62,360 nucleotides of DNA from an uncultured Gemmiger sp. (GCA_944388145.1 CALXHQ010000025.1:1-62360), one strand, 5' to 3'; shown: positions 1-10,252, counted from the first letter of the stretch. Notes: a model not told the origin generated them from the sequence alone. Made by a program: numbers and translations.

Positions 1-90
1 ATTGCGGAGATGTGCTGAAAGCCCCGCTCACCCCGCGCTTTTCGTCTTTCAGGCGGGGCAGGTTCACCTGCTGCCGCCTCCAAAAAAGGC

Positions 91-154
91 TCAACCGCGA
101 AAGAAAAGACTGGCCGTCCGACATCTGGCCGGACGGCCAGTCTTTTACGGTTGA
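91..154. terminator. Two-tier inverted repeat, probable bidirectional terminator
   Basis: A perfect 17-bp stem (104-120 with 130-146) carries AAAA on one side and TTTT on the other, so it can terminate either strand. An outer 7-bp pair (TCAACCG 91-97 with CGGTTGA 148-154) extends it. It lies 13 bp past the stop codon of the minus-strand gene at 167-1588, so it most likely ends that gene and an unseen gene entering from the left. No coding frame in 1-90 could be supported. Confidence 0.8.
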
Positions 155-166
155 GCAGCCAGAAAT

Positions 167-1588
167 TTACTGGTCAGGGGCGTCTGCGGGCTGCTCTGTG
201 CTGACTTCCAGCCCTGCCTCATAAGCGGCATTCGTATGCCCGGGGAAGGGATAGGTGCGCACCTCGTCGGCGGTCAGGCTGGCAACGCCGTACCATTTGG
301 CACGGGACAGCGCAATAGCGTCCTCGCCGTTTTCCCGGATATCGGGCAGACCGTAGCCGCCACACCATCGGGTATACGGTTCAATGCCATAGGTTACAAT
401 GGCGGCGCCGCCGTTTTCCGAGGCCTCTGCAACGATCTGCTCCTCTCGCGTGCGGTTCATCATCCAATAACTGGCAATGTCGTAGCCAGCCCCCAACAGG
501 TCAAACACACATACCACCGACACGCAAGCGGCAGCCACGGCAAATAACTTTTGCAGGCGGGCGCCGTTCAGCTGAACCAGGCAGGCTGCACAGGCGGCTG
601 TCAGCAGGCTGAACACCCCGTGGGTGGAACGGTCATAATAGAAGGGGCTCAGGATCATGGCAAAGTTGGCGCCCAGCCCACCCAGCAGCAGGATCACTGG
701 CCAGGCTAGTGCAGTGCGGCCCGGTTTCTGCACCCACAGCAGCACATAGAGCGCGGCAAACACCAAAAGCAGCGGCAGGGCGTTGTTCCACAGCATATTC
801 AGACAGTTGAAAAAACGCACGGCGTACTTGGTAAGAAAAGGGGAGTTGTCCACAAAATCGTCGGCACGGTTGTAGTTGCCCGGTGCCAGGATCAACACGG
901 CAAACCCCACCAGTGCGCCGGTCAGGCCGGAGATCATCCAGCCGGGAACCTTCTGCCTCTGCCAGACAAGATAGCCGATACACAGCACCAGACAGACCAA
1001 CAATCCTGCGCTGGTGTTCTCGCTCAGCCAACCGGCCAGCAGCCCGGCAACTGCCATGCCGGCGGTCATCCGCGGCCCGGCCAAAAACGATTTTTGCAGG
1101 TAGTACCGCCAGGGCAGCAAAAATGCCAGGCATCCCAGCGATGCCCACAGGTAATTGCAGGCGCCGCACATCCAGAGGTTGGTTTGGCCGAAAGCCGGGC
1201 TGATTTCCCACAGGGCGGCCTCAATCAGCACAAAGGCAGCCAGGTCATAGCGGCCGCTGCGCCGGCCCCGTGCCAGCCGGTAAATTACCAGCCCCAGCGC
1301 CAGGTAAGCCCCGGCATTGCACAGGTTGAACACGATCTTGGGCAGCATGGTAAATCCCTGCGCAAAGAACTTGACCACCACCCGTCCGGTCCACTCCATA
1401 TAATGAAATGCCAGACTTTGAAGCAGCTGGGGCAGGCTGTGCAGCCGCAGCCCGGTGTCGAAGGCATAGGCAAAGGTGAAATCGTCGGCAATGTAGGGGG
1501 TCAGGCAGTTGAAAACCAGCATCACCGCGAACACCGCCCCGGCCAACAGCAAAAAGGCGATGCGGCGGCGTTTGGTTGCAATGGACAT
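167..1588 (-). CDS. DUF6056-like polytopic membrane protein
   Basis: A 473-residue integral membrane protein with about ten or more hydrophobic segments spread over the whole length. The first segment is followed by the ADDF motif near residues 34-37, in the position where acidic pairs occur in polytopic membrane glycosyltransferase-like proteins. The style matches the DUF6056 family, whose members are thought to act on envelope sugars or lipids; the substrate is unknown. The start at 1588 is set by AGGAGGA placed 8 bases upstream. It looks monocistronic: its own promoter lies at 1669-1697 and a terminator at 91-154. The family name is recalled from pattern, not from a search, so a related glycosyltransferase-like family is possible. 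Confidence 0.7.
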   Translation of the reverse strand: MSIATKRRRIAFLLLAGAVFAVMLVFNCLTPYIADDFTFAYAFDTGLRLHSLPQLLQSLAFHYMEWTGRVVVKFFAQGFTMLPKIVFNLCNAGAYLALGLVIYRLARGRRSGRYDLAAFVLIEAALWEISPAFGQTNLWMCGACNYLWASLGCLAFLLPWRYYLQKSFLAGPRMTAGMAVAGLLAGWLSENTSAGLLVCLVLCIGYLVWQRQKVPGWMISGLTGALVGFAVLILAPGNYNRADDFVDNSPFLTKYAVRFFNCLNMLWNNALPLLLVFAALYVLLWVQKPGRTALAWPVILLLGGLGANFAMILSPFYYDRSTHGVFSLLTAACAACLVQLNGARLQKLFAVAAACVSVVCVFDLLGAGYDIASYWMMNRTREEQIVAEASENGGAAIVTYGIEPYTRWCGGYGLPDIRENGEDAIALSRAKWYGVASLTADEVRTYPFPGHTNAAYEAGLEVSTEQPADAPDQ

Positions 1589-1906
1589 AGGGAGCGTTCC
1601 TCCTAAAAAGATCAGCCGCAGTTGTGTACGGGGACGGATGCCCCAAAACGGCGGTATTGTTCACAGAAATTGTAAACGAAACAGTGGTCAAAATCAAGCA
1701 CCCACCGGCCGGTTCCCGTTTGCGCCATTGGCTGTGCAAACCGGCGCAGACCCGGGGACTGCCATGCAAACAGGAACGCCCCGGCCCAACCTTCCGGGGC
1801 GTTGGGCACCGCAGAAAGGAAGCGCGTTTGGATAAAAAAGCAGCAGAAGCACCAGGCATTGCGGCCCGGCGGTCCTGCTGCGTTTCCCTGCAGAGGTGAA
1901 AGAAAA
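1589..1906. other. Intergenic region, 318 bp
   Basis: Holds the Shine-Dalgarno and promoter of the DUF6056-like gene and a perfect 10-bp inverted repeat (AACGCCCCGG 1775-1784, CCGGGGCGTT 1794-1803). That repeat may end nitroreductase transcription, but its T-run is poor. No supported gene. Confidence 0.5.
1669..1697 (-). promoter_or_regulatory. Sigma-A-type promoter for the DUF6056-like gene
   Basis: On the minus strand TTGATT (1692-1697) is followed after exactly 17 bases by TACAAT (1669-1674). The start codon at 1588 is about 75 bases further on. Predicted from consensus only. Confidence 0.55.
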
Positions 1907-2443
1907 TTACTTTACATAGACAACGCGGCCTTCCTTGCGGTCGGCTGCGGGCTTTCTGCCGCCCTCGGCGGCGTAACCCAGGATGCAATTGCCAACGCCA
2001 ATGTAGGCATCCGGGTCCAGGCCCCACTTCTTGAGCAGTTGTTTGCCCTCTCCGGTCTCGAAGGTCTCACGTGCTCTGTGAATCCAGCAGGAGGCAAGGC
2101 CGATGCTCTCGGCGGCCAGCATCAGGTTGCCCATCACCAGGCTGCCATCCTCCACAGCGGTGCGGACCTCGCTGTGTGCCAGCACCACCAGCACAGTGGA
2201 AGCGCCGTAGAAGGGATCGCCGCTGTTGCCCATGATTTTGGCATTGATGGCGGACAACTCTGCAATGGTGTCTTTGTCCTGCACGGCAACGATCACCGGA
2301 GACTGGCGGCCCATGCCGGAAGCAGCCCACAGACCGGCATCGATGACGGTGTCCAGTTTGTCAGCTTCCACCGGCTGGGCGGTATAGGCGCGGCAGCTGC
2401 GGCGGGAATGGATGGTATCAAGCGTTTCGTTCTTCAAAAGCAT
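1907..2443 (-). CDS. Nitroreductase family protein
   Basis: A 178-residue flavoprotein of the nitroreductase (NfsB/FMN-dependent) superfamily, predicted to use NAD(P)H to reduce nitro or quinone compounds in the cytoplasm. The N-terminal SRRSCRAYT motif (about residues 13-21) is the FMN-phosphate-binding arginine/serine motif. A WAASGMGRQSP segment follows near 39-49, and the C-terminal part holds the usual GxCILGY-type strand before a basic region. The frame is open far upstream (to 4486), but only the segment from 2443 is protein-like. This start has a strong AGGAGGG 7 bases upstream and a promoter just beyond. The physiological substrate cannot be told from sequence. Confidence 0.9.
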   Translation of the reverse strand: MLLKNETLDTIHSRRSCRAYTAQPVEADKLDTVIDAGLWAASGMGRQSPVIVAVQDKDTIAELSAINAKIMGNSGDPFYGASTVLVVLAHSEVRTAVEDGSLVMGNLMLAAESIGLASCWIHRARETFETGEGKQLLKKWGLDPDAYIGVGNCILGYAAEGGRKPAADRKEGRVVYVK

Positions 2444-2515
2444 GGGAAGCACCCTCCTGTTCGTCAAAAAATCAGTCTGTCCGCAAGCCGGGCCGTTGCC
2501 CGGCCTGCTGTCAAT

Positions 2516-2524
2516 AGTATAGCA
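2516..2524 (-). promoter_or_regulatory. Extended -10 promoter for the nitroreductase gene
   Basis: Minus-strand TGC-TATACT (TATACT at 2516-2521) is an extended -10 element about 70 bases before the start at 2443. No good -35 is visible. Confidence 0.45.
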
Positions 2525-2661
2525 CATCCGCGGATGTTGCGCAGCACAATTTGCCGGCGGGTACAGCTCTTCACAAAACCGGGGGGCAACTTCCGCAAGC
2601 ATTTTGTGGCAGTTGCCCAAAAGTTTCCGAATTCTTTTTTCAAGAATCGCTGTTTCATGCA

Positions 2662-2690
2662 TTGCAGTTTTGTAGGAATTACGGTATACT
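2662..2690 (+). promoter_or_regulatory. Promoter of pckA
   Basis: TTGCAG (2662-2667), a 17-base spacer and TATACT (2685-2690). Transcription would begin near 2697. This rules out the in-frame ATG at 2696 as a start and supports 2738. Confidence 0.7.
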
Positions 2691-2737
2691 AGGCGATGGT
2701 AAACGAAATACTGGAATACAAGGAGGTATTTTCCCGA

Positions 2738-4342
<1,605 letters not shown>

Positions 4343-4443
4343 GCTGACCTCGGAACCTTGCGGCTGAGCAGGGAAACATCGGCCCGGTGAACTCCATCCG
4401 GCACATGATTCTTTCTCTGCGGTTTCCCGCTTTATACTGAAAC

Positions 4444-4483
4444 AAAAAGATGGCAGGCACCTTTGGCGCCTGCCATCTTTTTT
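4444..4483. terminator. Terminator between pckA and the ATP-grasp gene
   Basis: GATGGCAGGC (4449-4458) pairs with GCCTGCCATC (4468-4477), flanked by AAAAA on the left and TTTTTT on the right. It can therefore serve both converging genes. Confidence 0.92.
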
Positions 4484-4564
4484 CAATTCACCGATTTTGA
4501 CCTGCCCTTTTTATGGCAGCCGGCAAAAAAACGGAACGCGCCGGGAAACACCCTGCCGCAGCGA

Positions 4565-5758
4565 TCAGAGCCGCTCCTGAACAAACCGGATGAACGCATC
4601 CCGTTCCTCGGCAGTGTTCACGTTCACCACATACATTTGGTTGCCCATGTCCATGGCCAGGGCATCCGGCATGCGGTCGCACATCTTCATCTCGAAACCG
4701 TACCTTGCCAGAATCTCCTCATGGGTGTGCCGGTAGTGCACGCCGTCGCGGCGGCCTGCATACACGCAAAAATATTTGGGACCGTTCATGTTCTGATGCA
4801 CGATTTTGTCATAACAGACCATATCGGCCCAGATCTGATAGCAGTCCACGGAATTGGCAAAGTCGATCATATCGGGGGTATAGCCGCCGGCCGGCCGCAT
4901 GTTGACTTCCAGCGCCACATAGTCGCCCTTCCTGCCAAGGCCCGCCTTATCGCAATTCAGCTGGAAAAACTCACAGTGGAAAAAGCGGCTTTTTGCGCCA
5001 AACGCCTTGATGGTTCGAAAACCCACATCGCGCAGTGCTTCGGGAATTTCCTTCTGCACCCAGTAGGCCAGGTCGCCGCCGGTATTTACAATGTCCATGA
5101 TCGGGGTGGGGAAATACTCCGAGGTATAAAACAGCGGCACGCAGTTGCTGTCCGCCACGCCGTCAAAACTGACAATGGTGCCGTCGATGAACTCCTCCAT
5201 AATGTAGCTCTCATCAGGCAGTTTGGCGTAGAATCTTTCCAGGTCGGCGTCATTTTTCAGCTTGTAGGTGGCCTCTGCACCGCATCCATTGTCCGGTTTG
5301 ACAATCACTGGGTAGCCCACCTGGGCGATAAAATCCCGGGCGGCCTCCAGCGTAGAGACCATGTGGTAGCGGGCCACCGGCACGCCGGCCTTGCGATAGC
5401 TGTCTTTCATGATGCTTTTGAACTTGATGCGGGCGATAAAGTCATCCTGCGCACCGGTGGTGATGTTGAAATCGGTGCGCATCCGGGCATCCATTTCCAG
5501 CCAGTATTCGTTGTTGCTCTCCACCCAGTCGATTTTGCCGTAACGGAAGGTGAGATAACCCATGGCGCGGACCATCTCATCGTAACTGCCCAGGTTGTTC
5601 ACCCGGTAATACTCGGTCAGGGTGCGTTTGAGCTGTGCGGGAATTTCATCGTAGGGGGCGTCGCCGATGCCCAGCACATTGACGCCGTTGCGTTTTAGCC
5701 GATCGCAAAAATTCCAGTAGCTTTTGGGAAAATGGGGCGACACAAACACAAAATTCAT
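4565..5758 (-). CDS. ATP-grasp domain protein (carboxylate-amine ligase-like)
   Basis: A 397-residue ATP-grasp enzyme, predicted to activate a carboxylate as acyl phosphate and join it to an amine or thiol. The N-terminal part (about 1-115) is a Rossmann-like pre-ATP-grasp domain beginning MNFVFVSPHFP. YPVIVKPDNGCGA near residues 147-159 is the ATP-binding lysine strand, MEEFIDG the hinge, and EVNMRPAGGYTPDM the metal-binding Glu/Asn and substrate loop. The start at 5758 follows GAAGGA about 7 bases upstream; in-frame sequence further upstream does not resemble protein. No partner biosynthetic genes lie nearby, so the substrate is unknown. A DUF4250 gene is directly upstream on the same strand. 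Confidence 0.85.
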   Translation of the reverse strand: MNFVFVSPHFPKSYWNFCDRLKRNGVNVLGIGDAPYDEIPAQLKRTLTEYYRVNNLGSYDEMVRAMGYLTFRYGKIDWVESNNEYWLEMDARMRTDFNITTGAQDDFIARIKFKSIMKDSYRKAGVPVARYHMVSTLEAARDFIAQVGYPVIVKPDNGCGAEATYKLKNDADLERFYAKLPDESYIMEEFIDGTIVSFDGVADSNCVPLFYTSEYFPTPIMDIVNTGGDLAYWVQKEIPEALRDVGFRTIKAFGAKSRFFHCEFFQLNCDKAGLGRKGDYVALEVNMRPAGGYTPDMIDFANSVDCYQIWADMVCYDKIVHQNMNGPKYFCVYAGRRDGVHYRHTHEEILARYGFEMKMCDRMPDALAMDMGNQMYVVNVNTAEERDAFIRFVQERL

Positions 5759-5979
5759 TTTACTCTTCCTTCTTTCGATTTGGAGGGGCTTTGGGCAATC
5801 CAAAATTCTGGCCAACGCACAAAATGGTGCGAATGTGGGGCGAAGAACCGGGTATATTGCAGATGTCCTGCGGCGCGGCGGGCGCAACTTTTTTGTGGAA
5901 TTGGGCAGAACAGGGAAGGCTCCCCATGCCCCTCAGGGCTGCTGCCGGCGCACGGGCCGGCGTGCACAAGATGGAAGAA

Positions 5980-6153
5980 TCAGACAAATTGATGGCGAGT
6001 GGGATCGTAGGTATATCCGATCTCCGCCAGACGAGCGCACAAATCGTCTTTGTCCACCTCTTCCACCGAGCAGAACTCCTCCAGCTCGTGATCACGGTCA
6101 CGCAGCTTGGTATTGACATAGCTCAGCAAAATTACAGGATCATTGGGCAGCAT
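5980..6153 (-). CDS. DUF4250 domain protein
   Basis: A 57-residue protein starting MLPNDPVILLSYVNTKLRD and ending near TYDPTRHQFV. This layout (PxDPxxLLSxVNxKLRD, then an acidic helix, then YDxxxNQF) is typical of DUF4250, a small cytoplasmic family of unknown function common in Clostridia. It was read directly from the minus strand because it is too short for a usual ORF cutoff. The start at 6153 has a GAGGGGAGG Shine-Dalgarno, and a promoter lies at 6189-6216. The gene may be transcribed on into the ATP-grasp gene 221 bp downstream. Confidence 0.85.
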   Translation of the reverse strand: MLPNDPVILLSYVNTKLRDRDHELEEFCSVEEVDKDDLCARLAEIGYTYDPTRHQFV

Positions 6154-6188
6154 GGCAGCGCCTCCCCTCTATCAATAGGAATACGTAT

Positions 6189-6216
6189 ATCATACCACTT
6201 TACAGCGATAAATCAA
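6189..6216 (-). promoter_or_regulatory. Promoter of the DUF4250 gene
   Basis: Minus-strand TTGATT (6211-6216), 16-base spacer, TATGAT (6189-6194) with a TG extension just upstream of the -10. Confidence 0.5.
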
Positions 6217-6273
6217 GCGCGCCGGAAATCGGCTGAAAGCGGGGCGGGCGCGGTCCGCCGCAAAATGGTACAG

Positions 6274-6303
6274 AAAAAAGCCGGCCACAGGGTGACCGGC
6301 TCT
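6274..6303 (-). terminator. rpmB terminator
   Basis: Read on the minus strand, a GC-rich stem (about 6292-6301 with 6279-6289) is followed by TTTTTT. It lies about 15 bp past the rpmB stop codon. Confidence 0.85.
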
Positions 6304-6317
6304 ATTCTTCCGTCTGA

Positions 6318-6506
6318 TCAGACCGCGCGGGTAACCTTACCCGAACGCAGGCAGCGGGTGCAGGCGTAGATATACTTCGGGGAACCGTCCACGATAGCTT
6401 TTACGCGCTTGACGTTGGGATTCCAGGTACGGTTGCTCCGACGATGGGAGTGGGACACCTTGATACCGAACGTGACACCCTTGCCACAACATGCACATTT
6501 GGCCAT
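6318..6506 (-). CDS. rpmB: 50S ribosomal protein L28
   Basis: A 62-residue L28 of the zinc-ribbon-like form. It begins MAKCACCGKG and carries a second cysteine pair-like site (YACTRCLRSGKV) at the end, so four cysteines are retained. The middle has the usual HSHRRSNRTWNPNV segment that contacts 23S rRNA. The start at 6506 has a strong AAAGGAGG 9 bases upstream; the longer in-frame reading to 6731 runs through promoter sequence and is not protein. It stands alone with its own promoter and terminator. Confidence 0.97.
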   Translation of the reverse strand: MAKCACCGKGVTFGIKVSHSHRRSNRTWNPNVKRVKAIVDGSPKYIYACTRCLRSGKVTRAV

Positions 6507-6537
6507 TCTGCTTGCACCTCCTTTAAGTAGCTGTACT

Positions 6538-6566
6538 ATCATAGCAAAATCGAACAGAAAATGCAA
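6538..6566 (-). promoter_or_regulatory. Promoter of rpmB
   Basis: Minus-strand TTGCAT (6561-6566), 17-base spacer, TATGAT (6538-6543). The -35 hexamer lies inside one arm of the palindrome at 6558-6604. Confidence 0.65.
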
Positions 6567-6604
6567 GAGTTTTTTTCGGCAGGAACAAAAAACTCTTGCA
6601 TTTT
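6558..6604. repeat. AT-rich 18-bp perfect palindrome upstream of rpmB
   Basis: An 18-base arm (6558-6575) is repeated inverted at 6587-6604 with an 11-base centre. It could fold as a terminator-like hairpin on either strand. It also contains the rpmB -35 hexamer in one arm and the mirror-image TTGCAT in the other. Confidence 0.75.
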
Positions 6605-6667
6605 TTGCAAATATGACCCATGCGGTCCTAAAATCTCGCAGAATTGCGCGCTTTGCCGCGGCCGGCA

Positions 6668-6697
6668 TTGCCAGAAGCCGGCTTGGCATGATATAAT
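6668..6697 (+). promoter_or_regulatory. Promoter of the sugar transferase gene
   Basis: TTGCCA (6668-6673), 18-base spacer, TATAAT (6692-6697) with a TG extension at 6689-6690. This leaves a 5' leader of about 90 bases before the start at 6793. Confidence 0.7.
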
Positions 6698-6792
6698 ACA
6701 CTAATATAGGCGTGCGCCCGCGGCGGGGCACGCCATGCGCAGCGGGGGCACCCTCTGCCGCGAGATCCGATTATCGGGGAGTTCGATCCATC

Positions 6793-8238
6793 ATGGAAAA
6801 ACGTGATAAACTGCAATATGCCATGGTGTTTGCAGTGGACCTGCTCAGTCTGATCCTCAGCACAGCGGCCGCCTGGCTGCTGCTGGATGGGGTGCTGGGG
6901 GTCATTCTGCAATATTCGGGCGAGGATATCCTGCAGTTTGTCCTGATCTTGCTGCTGGCCTTTCTGCTGGTTTTTTTGGGGGCCAAGAGCGCCCAGGACA
7001 TCACAAAGCGGGGGACTGCAGGGGAATTTGCCGACTGCCTGCGGGTAGACGCCCTGTTTGCCGCAGCACTGGCAGTCTTTCTTCTCATCACCAAGGCGCC
7101 GCTGCTGGAATCCCGCTACCTTTATGTGGGGGTGGTGGGGCTCAACCTGTTCTGTTTGTTTGCATTGCGTATGTGGCTCAAGCGGTATCTCAACCGCAAG
7201 TTCTACAAGGGCAGCATGGCATCGCTGGTGGGGGTTGTCACCACCCGGGACCGGGCACCGGCGTTTTTGGCGGCCCTGCGCAAGGATTGGAGCCTGCGCA
7301 TTGTGGGCGTGGCGCTGGTGGACGCCGACGCCGACACACCGGAAAACATCGGTTCCACCCCGGTCAAAGCGGGGTTCGACAGCTTTATGGAGTGGCTGCG
7401 GCGGGACTCGCTGGATGAAGTCTATATCAATTTGCCTTATGCCACCGGGGACTCGCTGCTGCCCTATCTGGAAGAGATGGAAAGCATGGGACTGACCATC
7501 CATCTGAATGTCCCGGCGCTGGAGCGCTTTCTGGCCAAAAACAAAGCGGATATGCTGGCACCCCGGCTGCAGGGCGGTGTGGAGGCGCTGGGCGGTGTGC
7601 CGCTGGTGACCATCGCGCCCACTGTCCACAAAACCGGTGATATGATCTTAAAACGTGCCATGGATATTGTGGGCAGCATCCTGGGGCTGGTCATCTCCGT
7701 CCCCATCATTGCGGTGGTGGCCATCCCCCTCAAGCTGGAATCTCCCGGTCCGCTGTTCTTCAAACAGAAGCGGGTGGGGCTCAACGGCCGTGTCTTCAAT
7801 ATCTATAAACTGCGCAGCATGTATCAGGATGCCGAGGCACGCAAAAAGGAGCTGATGGACCACAACAAGATGCAGGGACTGATGTTCAAGATGGACGATG
7901 ATCCCCGCATCACCAAGGTGGGACGCTTCATTCGCCGCACCTCCATCGACGAGCTGCCCCAGTTCTGGAATGTGCTGCGCGGCCAGATGAGCTTGGTGGG
8001 CACCCGCCCGCCCACATTGGACGAGTATGAGCGGTATGAATCCCATCACAAGCGCCGCCTATCCATGAAACCCGGCATCACTGGTGTGTGGCAGGTCAGC
8101 GGCCGCAGCAATATTCAGGACTTTGAGGAGGTTGTCCGGCTGGACGTCTGGTACATCGACAACTGGTCGCTGAGACTGGATATCAAGTTACTGTTCAAAA
8201 CCATTGCGGTGGTGTTCCGCCAGCGCGGTGCCGAGTAA
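6793..8238 (+). CDS. Polyprenyl-phosphate sugar-1-phosphate transferase (exopolysaccharide initiation)
   Basis: A 481-residue membrane enzyme of the bacterial sugar transferase (WcaJ/CpsE-like) family. It loads the first sugar phosphate onto undecaprenyl phosphate to start a capsule, exopolysaccharide or glycan repeat. The N-terminal half has four or so membrane helices (about residues 10-120) and a CoA-binding-like fold. The catalytic C-terminal domain begins near KRAMDIVGSILGLV, then shows FFKQKRVGLNGR, FRRTSIDELPQ-type and GTRPPTLDEY motifs, and ends with DVWYIDNWSLRLD. The start at 6793 is preceded by GGGGAG; an upstream in-frame ATG-like extension lies in the leader. It stands alone here, without glycosyltransferase neighbours. 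Confidence 0.93.
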   Translation: MEKRDKLQYAMVFAVDLLSLILSTAAAWLLLDGVLGVILQYSGEDILQFVLILLLAFLLVFLGAKSAQDITKRGTAGEFADCLRVDALFAAALAVFLLITKAPLLESRYLYVGVVGLNLFCLFALRMWLKRYLNRKFYKGSMASLVGVVTTRDRAPAFLAALRKDWSLRIVGVALVDADADTPENIGSTPVKAGFDSFMEWLRRDSLDEVYINLPYATGDSLLPYLEEMESMGLTIHLNVPALERFLAKNKADMLAPRLQGGVEALGGVPLVTIAPTVHKTGDMILKRAMDIVGSILGLVISVPIIAVVAIPLKLESPGPLFFKQKRVGLNGRVFNIYKLRSMYQDAEARKKELMDHNKMQGLMFKMDDDPRITKVGRFIRRTSIDELPQFWNVLRGQMSLVGTRPPTLDEYERYESHHKRRLSMKPGITGVWQVSGRSNIQDFEEVVRLDVWYIDNWSLRLDIKLLFKTIAVVFRQRGAE

Positions 8239-8268
8239 GCCATCCGCCGCCATACAAAAACGATACAG

Positions 8269-8308
8269 AGAGAGCGCAGCTCCCGATCAGTGGGGGCTGC
8301 GCTCTTTG
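8269..8308. terminator. Terminator after the sugar transferase gene
   Basis: AGAGCGCAGCTCCC (8271-8284) pairs with GGGGGCTGCGCTCT (8292-8305) and is followed by TTTG. It sits between two converging genes. Confidence 0.75.
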
Positions 8309-8335
8309 GGTCTGTGGGGGGCTTGGCGGAAACCG

Positions 8336-10252
8336 TCACGCGTTCAGCTCGTCCAGCTCTTTCAGCCAAAGGGCATTGCTGGCGTCGCTGGGCATGCGCC
8401 AGTCGGCCCGGGGGGACAATGTCACCGAGCCAACCTTGGGGCCGTCCGGCAGACAGCTGCGCTTGAACTGCTGGGCAAAGAAGCGGCGGTAAAAATTCCG
8501 CAGCCAGTAAAGCAGCACCTGGCTTTCGTATTTCCCGGCAAAGGCGGCTTTGGCCAGCCGGTAAATCTTGCCCGGCCCAAACCCGAACCGCAGCACATAG
8601 TACAGATAGAAGTCGTGCAGCTCATACGGACCCACCAGCTTTTCGGTCTGCTGACTGAAGCTGCCGTCCTCGGCTGCCGGCAGCAGTTCCGGGCTGACCG
8701 GCGTGTCCAGAATGTCCAGCAGGACCTCCCGCAGCGTATCGTCGCCGGCAGTATCGGCTGCATACTGCACGATATGGCGCACCAGCGTCTTGGGTACCCC
8801 CGCGTTGACGCCGTACATACTCATGTGGTCGCCATTGTAGGTGGCCCAGCCCAGCGCCAGCTCGCTCAGGTCGCCGGTGCCGATGACAAAACCACCATTT
8901 TTGTTGGCGTAGTCCATCAGCTCCAATGTGCGCACGCGGGCCTGGCAGTTTTCAAAGGTCACGTCGTAGCAGGTGGGGTCCTGGCCAATGTCGGCAAAAT
9001 GGCTTTGCACTGTGGCGGTGATATTGATCTCGTCAAATTTCACGCCCAGCGCACCGCACAGGATCTCGGCATTGCGGCGGGTGCGTCTGCTGGTGCCAAA
9101 ACAGGGCATGGTTAAAGCATGAATGGTGCTGGCAGGTGCGCCCAGCACCCGGCAGGCACGCACGGCCACCAGCAGTGCCAGGCAGGAATCCAGTCCGCCG
9201 GAGATCCCCACCACCGCGCATTTTGCATGGGTGTGCTCCATCCGCTTGGCGAGGCCCTCGGTCTGGATGCGCAAGATGGTCTCACAGCGGGCGGCACGGT
9301 CGGCGGTATTCCTCGGTACAAAGGGGGCGGGGGAGATCCGCCGGGTCAGCTTGACTTCGGCGGGGGCTAAATCGAATTCCACGCGAGTATAGCCGTCCGT
9401 CTTTGGCTGGAAGCTGGTATTGCGCACCCGTTCCCGCAGCATCCGGTCCAGGTCCAGCTGTGTCTCGGCTGTGCCGCTGCCGAAGGGGCCCGCCTCGCTC
9501 AGCAGGGTGCCGTTTTCAGCAACCAGATTGTGGGCGGCAAACACCATATCGGTGGTGCTTTCGCCGTGGCCCGCGTCGGCATACAGATAGCCGCACAGCA
9601 GCCGGGCGCTCTGGCCGCAGACCAGCTGCCGCCGGTATTCCGCCTTGCCGATGGTCTCATCACTGGCGGAGAGGTTCGCTACCACGGTGGCCCCTGCCAG
9701 CGCAAGCCCACAGCTGGGCGGCACCGGCGCCCACAAATCCTCGCACAGCTCCACGCCCAGCACAAAACTTTCCATCTGGCGGCAGGCAAACAGCAAGCGG
9801 GAGCCAAACAGAGTTTCCTGCCCGGCAAACCGGACAGGCTGTGCCTGGGCGGGACCGGGGGCGAAGTGGCGCAGCTCATAAAACTCACTGTAATTGGGCA
9901 GCCAGGTTTTGGGCACTAACCCTAACAGACGGCCATTTGCAACCACTGCCGCACAGTTGTACAGCTTGCCGTCCATCACCAGCGGCAGACCGGCCAAAAC
10001 CACCAGGTCCAGACCCAGGCTCGCCTGTAAGAGTCGGGCAAGGCCGGCTTCGGCGCCGCGGGTCAGGGCGGACTGCAAAAACAGGTCGCCGCAGGTGTAG
10101 CCGGTCAGGCAAAGCTCCGGCAGGCAGAGCAGCTTGACACCTGCCTTTGCCGCGTCCTGCATGGCGGCGATGCACTGGTTTGTGTTATAGTCACAGTCGG
10201 CGACACGCAGCGCGGGGGATGCCGCGCGAACCGGAAGAAATCCATCTTTCAT
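8336..10252 (-). CDS. nadE: Glutamine-dependent NAD(+) synthase
   Basis: A 638-residue two-domain NAD synthetase that makes NAD from deamido-NAD, ATP and ammonia released from glutamine. The N-terminal carbon-nitrogen hydrolase domain (about 1-300) shows the glutamate region LLCLPELCLTGY, a lysine region (LVPKTWLPNY) and the nucleophile cysteine in GVELCEDLW. The C-terminal synthetase domain has the P-loop VGISGGLDSCLAL and the later GTGDLSELALGW segment. Length matches the long bacterial form. The start at 10252 follows AAAGGA; the reading frame beyond it runs through the promoter and is not protein. Confidence 0.96.
   Translation of the reverse strand: MKDGFLPVRAASPALRVADCDYNTNQCIAAMQDAAKAGVKLLCLPELCLTGYTCGDLFLQSALTRGAEAGLARLLQASLGLDLVVLAGLPLVMDGKLYNCAAVVANGRLLGLVPKTWLPNYSEFYELRHFAPGPAQAQPVRFAGQETLFGSRLLFACRQMESFVLGVELCEDLWAPVPPSCGLALAGATVVANLSASDETIGKAEYRRQLVCGQSARLLCGYLYADAGHGESTTDMVFAAHNLVAENGTLLSEAGPFGSGTAETQLDLDRMLRERVRNTSFQPKTDGYTRVEFDLAPAEVKLTRRISPAPFVPRNTADRAARCETILRIQTEGLAKRMEHTHAKCAVVGISGGLDSCLALLVAVRACRVLGAPASTIHALTMPCFGTSRRTRRNAEILCGALGVKFDEINITATVQSHFADIGQDPTCYDVTFENCQARVRTLELMDYANKNGGFVIGTGDLSELALGWATYNGDHMSMYGVNAGVPKTLVRHIVQYAADTAGDDTLREVLLDILDTPVSPELLPAAEDGSFSQQTEKLVGPYELHDFYLYYVLRFGFGPGKIYRLAKAAFAGKYESQVLLYWLRNFYRRFFAQQFKRSCLPDGPKVGSVTLSPRADWRMPSDASNALWLKELDELNA

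Noticed and set aside
1775-1803. Perfect inverted repeat AACGCCCCGG/CCGGGGCGTT
   Set aside because: Possible nitroreductase terminator, but the T-run is poor and no other evidence supports it; left as part of the gap.
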